Shown here piece by piece: positions 57,941 to 64,000 of a DNA stretch of 64,000 nucleotides (positions are counted from its first letter, which is position 1; each line of letters begins with the position of its first letter). The notes beneath the pieces are model-generated. The model was given only the letters and a program-made list of their open reading frames with translations. It did not search any database and was not told the origin of the DNA. The DNA comes from Streptomyces halobius (GTDB lineage: Bacteria; Actinomycetota; Actinomycetes; Streptomycetales; Streptomycetaceae): NCBI RefSeq assembly GCF_023277745.1, contig NZ_CP086322.1:558001-622000 (forward strand), read 5' to 3'. Both the position numbers and the translations under genes were made by a program.

Positions 57941-59206
57941 GTGGACCACGACAGCGCGACCAGCTCCGGCGGCCCCACCCCCGGCACGATTCCCCTCGAC
58001 TCCGCCGAGTTCTCCAGGGACCCGTACCCGCTGCTCGCCACCCTGCGTGACTGCGGCCCCGTTCAGCGCGTGCGGACGGTCAACGGCCGCACGACCTGGG
58101 TCATCACGGGCTGGGCCGAGGCACGGGCCGCGCTGGCCGATGCGCGGCTGTCGAAGGACACCGCCCGTTTCTTCGCCGGCCGGCCGTCCCACCGCAATCT
58201 CGCCCCCGCCGTCAGCCGCACCCTGCTCGCCACCGACCCGCCGGACCACGGCCGGCTGCGGAAACTGGCGATGAAGGCGTTCACCCCGGCGGCCGTGGCC
58301 CGGCTGGAACCCCGTATCCGTGAGATCGCGGCGAGGCTGGCCGACGCGCTCGCCACGCGTGGATCCGCGGACCTCATCGAGGAGTTCGCGGTCCCGCTGC
58401 CGATCGCCGTGATCTGCGAGCTGCTCGGTGTACCGGAGGGCGACCGGGCCGCGGTGCGCCGGTGGTCCAACACCCTGTTCGCCGCCGGGGATCCGGACGC
58501 CGTCGTCGACCGTGCGTCACACGCCATCAGCGACTACATGACGGGGCTGATCGCGGCCCGGCGCGACGAGCCCGGGGACGATGTGCTCAGCGATCTGATC
58601 GCCGCCCGGGACGACGAGGACCGGCTGACCGAGCCCGAACTGGTCTCCCTGGCCGTCCTGTTGGTGGTCGCGGGACATGAGACGACGGCCAACCTCATCG
58701 GCAACGGCATGCTCGCCCTGCTCCGCGACGACACCCTGCGCTCCCGCCTCCGGGCCGATCCCGGCCTGCTGCCCGCCGCGATCGAGGAATTCCTGCGCTA
58801 CGACGCCCCGATGACCATCGCCACCTTCCGCTACGCGACCGAACCGGTCGACCTCGGTGGCGTCCGGATCGAGACCGGTGATGTCGTGCAGGTCTCCCCC
58901 GGCGCCGCCAACCGCGACCCGGCGCGGTTCGCCGAGCCCGATGCCGTGCGGCTCGACCGGTCCACCGGGCACCTCTCGTTCGGCCACGGGCCCCACCACT
59001 GCCTCGGCGCTCCGCTGGCCCGTATGGAGGCCCGGATCGCGTTCGAGGTGCTGCTGACCCGCTGTCCGGATATCCGGCTGACGGACGGGACTGGGGCCGG
59101 GGCTACGGGCGGGACTTCGGACGGGGCTTCCGACGCGGTCGAGTGGCGGCGAGCGCGCTTGATGCGCGGCCTGGCCCGGCTGCCGGTTACGGTCCGACGC
59201 CCTTAG
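57941..59206 (+). CDS. cytochrome P450 (CYP107-like)
   Basis: A 421-residue P450. Landmarks are AGHETTANLIGNG in the I helix near residue 244, EEFLRYDAP (ExxR) near 284, and the heme loop FGHGPHHCLGAPLAR near 347. It fits the large actinobacterial CYP107/105 group that hydroxylates secondary metabolites. Start is GTG at 57941, with GGGAACGACC upstream. Near the C-terminus a repeat of Gly/Thr/Ala/Ser/Asp residues (GTGAGATGGTSDGASD) interrupts the usual end. It is separated from the butyrolactone genes by 500 bp and a reverse small gene; a role in signal processing is possible but unsupported. Confidence 0.9.
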   Translation: MDHDSATSSGGPTPGTIPLDSAEFSRDPYPLLATLRDCGPVQRVRTVNGRTTWVITGWAEARAALADARLSKDTARFFAGRPSHRNLAPAVSRTLLATDPPDHGRLRKLAMKAFTPAAVARLEPRIREIAARLADALATRGSADLIEEFAVPLPIAVICELLGVPEGDRAAVRRWSNTLFAAGDPDAVVDRASHAISDYMTGLIAARRDEPGDDVLSDLIAARDDEDRLTEPELVSLAVLLVVAGHETTANLIGNGMLALLRDDTLRSRLRADPGLLPAAIEEFLRYDAPMTIATFRYATEPVDLGGVRIETGDVVQVSPGAANRDPARFAEPDAVRLDRSTGHLSFGHGPHHCLGAPLARMEARIAFEVLLTRCPDIRLTDGTGAGATGGTSDGASDAVEWRRARLMRGLARLPVTVRRP

Positions 59207-59416
59207 CCGGGGCGCGAGTTCAGACCACCGGAGCGTCAGACGCCCGAGGGTTCTCAGACAAGGGGAAGCCCCGGCCAGACGGGGGAACTGACCGGGGCGG
59301 CTTGGGTGGAGCGCCGTCATCAGCGCTCACACCCTATTGAACGGTAAACAATGCATGGACGTTCCATGGCGGGATCATGACGGTCGTCACCGTACCTCCG
59401 GAGGCCGTGGACCGGC

Positions 59417-60313
59417 TCAGCCCTGGGTGGTGTGTCCGGAGAGGCGTTCGACGCCGCGGAGGAGGGCGGAGTGGTCCAGGCCGCCGTCGCCCTGGGCGCG
59501 CAGGGAGGCGACGAGCTGGGCGACGACGCTGCCGACGGGGAGGGCGGCGCCGACGGTGCGGGCGGCGTCGGTGACGATGCCCATGTCCTTGTGGTGCAGG
59601 TCGATGCGGAAGCCGGGCGTGAAGTCGCGGGTGCGGAAGTTGTCCTTCTTGCGGGCGAGGACGGTGGAGCCGGCCAGTCCGCCGTTCAGGACGTCGAGGG
59701 CGGCGGTGAGGTCGACGCCGGATTTCTCCAGGAAGACGACGGCTTCGGCGCAGGCTTGGATGTTGACGGCGACGATGAGCTGGTTGGCGGCCTTGACGGT
59801 CTGGCCGGCGCCGTGCGGGCCGCACAGCACGATCGTCTTGCCCAGGGCGTCGAAGAGGGGCCGGGCGGCGTCGAAGTCGGCCTGCTGCCCGCCGACCATG
59901 ATCGACAGGACGGCCTCGATGGCGCCGGCCTCACCGCCGGAGACGGGGGCGTCCAGGACGCGGATGCCCTTGTCGCCGGCGTTCTTGGCCAGGTCGATGG
60001 AGGTCTGCGGGGTGATCGAGGACATGTCGATCAGCAGTGCGCCGGGTCTGGCGTGGTCCAGGATGCCGTCGGGGCCGTAGGCGATGGCCTCGACCTGCGG
60101 GGAGGCCGGGACCATGGTGATCACCACGTCGGCGTCCTGGACCGCCTCGGCGATGGAGGCGGCCGCCGTGCCGCCGGCGGCGGCGAGCCGGTCGAGTTTG
60201 TCCTGCTCCAGGGTGTAGCCGGTGACCTGGTAGCCGGCCTTGATCAGGTTCTCGGCCATGGGTGAGCCCATGATGCCCAGACCGATCCACGCGATCTTGG
60301 GGAGATTGCTCAT
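59417..60313 (-). CDS. glxR: 2-hydroxy-3-oxopropionate (tartronate semialdehyde) reductase
   Basis: A 298-residue beta-hydroxyacid dehydrogenase that reduces tartronate semialdehyde to D-glycerate with NAD(P)H. The nucleotide loop is GLGIMGSPMAENL near the N-terminus, substrate-binding DAPVSGGEAGA lies near 120, and the catalytic Lys is in GAGQTVKAANQLIVA near residue 171. Family length (about 295) is matched. It begins 28 bp after the hydroxypyruvate isomerase gene. Together with gcl and hyi it completes the glyoxylate-to-glycerate route used on allantoin, glycolate or purines. Confidence 0.93.
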   Translation of the reverse strand: MSNLPKIAWIGLGIMGSPMAENLIKAGYQVTGYTLEQDKLDRLAAAGGTAAASIAEAVQDADVVITMVPASPQVEAIAYGPDGILDHARPGALLIDMSSITPQTSIDLAKNAGDKGIRVLDAPVSGGEAGAIEAVLSIMVGGQQADFDAARPLFDALGKTIVLCGPHGAGQTVKAANQLIVAVNIQACAEAVVFLEKSGVDLTAALDVLNGGLAGSTVLARKKDNFRTRDFTPGFRIDLHHKDMGIVTDAARTVGAALPVGSVVAQLVASLRAQGDGGLDHSALLRGVERLSGHTTQG

Positions 60314-60341
60314 AGCGAAGCCTCTTTCGAAAAGCTGGTGG

Positions 60342-61184
60342 TCAGGAGGCGGCCGCGCGCAGCGGGGCCGGCAGCCAGGCGAAGGACGAGGCGCTGGGGG
60401 CGTTTCCGGGCTTGTATTCCAGGCCGATCCAGCCGTCGTAGCCGTTCTTCTTCAGGCGGTCGAGCAGGGCGGGGAAGTCGAGGGTGCCGGTGCCGGGGGC
60501 GCCGCGGCCGGGGTTGTCGGCGATCTGGACGTGCGCGGTCTTGGCCGTGTAGGCGTCGATGACCGCGTCGAGGTCCTCGCCGTTCATCGACAGGTGGTAC
60601 AGGTCCATCAGGAACCTGGCGTTGTCCAGCCCGGTGGCGGCGTTGACCGCGTCGACGGTCTCGATGGCCTTCGGTGCGGAGACCAGGGGGCATGTGGGCG
60701 ACTCGGGTGCGTTGAGCGCCTCGATCAGCAGTGTCCCGTCCACCTCACCCACCGCACGGGCGGCGAAGGCCAGGTTCTCCAGCGCCAGCGCGTCCTGCGC
60801 GGCCGGGTCGACGCCCTCGACGCGGTTGCCGTACAGGGCGTTGAAGGCGGTGCATCCCAGCGACGCTCCGAACCGGACCGCCACGGGCACATTGGCGCGG
60901 AACCTGTCCGACTCCTCCCCCGGGATCGACAGGGCCCCGCGGTCGGGGCCCGGCAGCTGCCCGGCGTAGAAGTTCAGGCCGACCAGCCGCACCCCGGCGT
61001 CGTCGAGGGCCTCGCGCAGCGCGTCCAGCTCGGCGGGTTCCGGGACCGGGGCACAGACCCACGGCCACCACAGCTCCACCGCCGTGAACCCCGCCGCCCG
61101 CGCGGCCGCCGGCCGCTCCAGCAACGGAAGCTCGGTGAACAGGATCGACAGGTTGACGTTGAAGCGCGTGTCCGTGAAACCCAT
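60342..61184 (-). CDS. hyi: hydroxypyruvate isomerase
   Basis: A 280-residue TIM-barrel sugar-isomerase-like enzyme interconverting hydroxypyruvate and tartronate semialdehyde. Characteristic points are the start FNVNLSILFTELPLLERPAAA, FTAVELWWPW, LLIEALN with a metal-binding Glu, and FLMDLYHLSMNGEDL. ATG 61184 is preceded by GGAAGAGGTGTC. It lies 28 bp before glxR and 228 bp after gcl; that longer gap has GC-rich repeats (variants of GTCAGGGCC) that may be a processing or attenuation site. Confidence 0.9.
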   Translation of the reverse strand: MGFTDTRFNVNLSILFTELPLLERPAAARAAGFTAVELWWPWVCAPVPEPAELDALREALDDAGVRLVGLNFYAGQLPGPDRGALSIPGEESDRFRANVPVAVRFGASLGCTAFNALYGNRVEGVDPAAQDALALENLAFAARAVGEVDGTLLIEALNAPESPTCPLVSAPKAIETVDAVNAATGLDNARFLMDLYHLSMNGEDLDAVIDAYTAKTAHVQIADNPGRGAPGTGTLDFPALLDRLKKNGYDGWIGLEYKPGNAPSASSFAWLPAPLRAAAS

Positions 61185-61412
61185 GGGACCGACACCTCTT
61201 CCGGATAGCGGATTTTTGTGTTTGTGCTACGAGATGGTGGTGATGCCGGGCGCGGCGATCGCGCCGCGCCCGGCACACCGCCCGGCTCGGATCCGGTGTC
61301 AGGGCCGTATCCGATCCGGCGTCAGGGCCGGCCCCGGTCCGTCAGGCCTTGAAGGACCACCGGAACCTTGAGGGCCCGTCCGTCCTGGTGGCCCTCGGAC
61401 CGTGAGGGCCCG

Positions 61413-63200
<1,788 letters not shown>

Positions 63201-63275
63201 CGGGTACTCCTGCGTCGACCTGTCAGGGGCATGTTCCGGCGAAGGGCCAGAGGGATGAATGGAATTCCGAGAGCT

Positions 63276-63292
63276 ATTCCGCATCATGGAAT
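63276..63292 (-). promoter_or_regulatory. operator-like palindrome upstream of gcl
   Basis: ATTCC-GCATCAT-GGAAT, a 17-bp inverted repeat, stands 76 bp before gcl in an otherwise AT-rich promoter stretch, with another palindrome GGAATTCC at 63261-63268. The TTCC...GGAA layout suits an IclR-family (AllR-like) regulator, which commonly controls this pathway. Confidence 0.55.
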
Positions 63293-63444
63293 TAATGTTT
63301 TGCTTTATGGAAGGAAAGTAGAGCGAGGCGATGCGCGCGTCAAGGGCCCGCCGGCCGCGCGATACCGCAAGGGCCGCGAAAACAGGTGTCGCCGGCACCC
63401 CAGGACAGGGGTGCCGGCGACGGAGGCGCGGTACGGGCGGGCGG

Positions 63445-64000
63445 CTACCGGATCGGCACGCCCGAGAGCGTGCGGGCGATCACCAGCCGCTGGATCTCAC
63501 TCGTCCCTTCGAAAATGGTGTAGATCGCGGCGTCGCGGTGCATCCGCTCGACCGGATACTCACGGGTGAAGCCGTTGCCGCCGAGGATCTGGATGGCCTG
63601 GGCGGTGACCTGCTTCGCCGTCTCGCTCGCGAACAGCTTGGACATGGAGCCCTCGGCGTTCTCGAACTTCTTGCCGGTGGTCGCCATCCAGGAGGCGCGC
63701 CAGACCAGCAGGCGGGCGGCGTCCACCTGGGTGCGCATATCGGCGAGCTGGAAGGCGACGCCCTGGTTGTCGATGATCGGGCGGCCGAACTGGGAGCGCG
63801 TCCTGGCGTACTCCAGCGCCTCTTCGTACGCGGCGCGGGCGGTGCCGACCGCCATCGCGCCGACGGCCGGGCGGGACGCCTCGAAGGTGGCCATGGCGGC
63901 GTTCTTGACTCGCTCACCACCGCTCTTCGCCTGCTCGCGAGCACGGGCCAGCCGCTCGTCCAGCTTGTCCTTGCCCCCGAGGAGGCAGTGCCCGGGGACC
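63445..64000 (-). CDS. acyl-CoA dehydrogenase, C-terminal part
   Basis: The C-terminal 185 residues of an acyl-CoA dehydrogenase; the 5' end lies beyond the right edge. The visible piece holds [28 protein letters not shown] split across two helices, [11 protein letters not shown], and the FAD-binding [22 protein letters not shown], then [18 protein letters not shown] with the Glu-region at the active site. The enzyme should introduce the alpha-beta double bond during fatty or branched acid oxidation. It is upstream of gcl on the same strand, but a 244-bp gap with an operator makes co-transcription doubtful. Confidence 0.92.
   Translation of the reverse strand, partial: VPGHCLLGGKDKLDERLARAREQAKSGGERVKNAAMATFEASRPAVGAMAVGTARAAYEEALEYARTRSQFGRPIIDNQGVAFQLADMRTQVDAARLLVWRASWMATTGKKFENAEGSMSKLFASETAKQVTAQAIQILGGNGFTREYPVERMHRDAAIYTIFEGTSEIQRLVIARTLSGVPIR

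Overview
The window looks like chromosomal DNA from a Streptomyces. It is very GC-rich with G/C-ending codons, and it carries typical markers of the genus: a gamma-butyrolactone receptor/synthase pair, a type III polyketide synthase (RppA) beside a CYP158-like P450, several RsbU/SpoIIE-type phosphatases fused to PAS, GAF and anti-sigma-like ATPase domains, a CvnA-like histidine kinase, twin-arginine and Ala-rich signal peptides, and no tRNA or rRNA gene that I could see. The mix of intact metabolic islands, orphan subunits and at least six broken genes suggests an accessory or arm-proximal region rather than the conserved core.

Layout. 0-7.4 kb: AtuA-like protein, methyltransferase, secreted beta-rich protein, M20 amidohydrolase, YiiX-like peptidase, and a coupled alpha/beta hydrolase-P450 pair. 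7.5-13.4 kb: PAS-GAF-phosphatase, DUF1918, a secreted HNH nuclease, a small secreted protein, a frameshifted P-loop kinase and an SRPBCC protein. 13.6-20.5 kb: a MerR relic, a zinc-ribbon SDR lacking its catalytic tyrosine, then a polyol catabolic island (MFS transporter, DeoR regulator, Zn-dehydrogenase, xylulokinase). 20.5-23.1 kb: a compositionally extreme G/T-skewed gene with a C/A-only leader, followed by a collapsed ABC-F relic. 23.1-28.2 kb: an orphan nitrate-sensing-type kinase, questin oxidase-like protein with divergent MarR, and a flavodoxin-like reductase; related 18-bp repeats lie at both ends of this block. 28.3-41 kb: three more SpoIIE-type phosphatases (one with a Cache sensor, one next to a free-standing MASE1 membrane sensor), an acyl-AMP ligase, a secreted histidine-rich protein and an NHEJ pair (LigD-type polymerase plus ATP ligase). 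41-46.9 kb: orphan acyl-CoA carboxylase epsilon subunit, DyP peroxidase, RppA, P450, secreted lipase. 47-54.4 kb: AraC/acyl-CoA ligase pair, a decayed NTPase/hydrolase locus, hydrogenase-type protease, DUF4232 lipoprotein and a truncated thioredoxin-reductase-like relic. 54.7-59.2 kb: gamma-butyrolactone signalling (ScbR-like, AfsA/ScbA-like, SDR) plus a P450. 59.4-64 kb: glyoxylate-to-glycerate pathway (Gcl, Hyi, tartronate semialdehyde reductase) and the end of an acyl-CoA dehydrogenase gene.

How the parts work together. The polyol island should import a sugar alcohol, oxidise it to a ketose (probably xylulose) and phosphorylate it. Gcl, Hyi and the reductase should turn two glyoxylates into glycerate. 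RppA and its P450 should make and couple flaviolin-type naphthalene pigments. The butyrolactone pair is a quorum switch whose targets may include neighbouring oxidoreductases. The phosphatases are probably partner-switching inputs to sigma factors. A recurrent oddity is the presence of short (14-24 bp) direct or tandem duplications in many intergenic spacers, often starting at or just after a stop codon.
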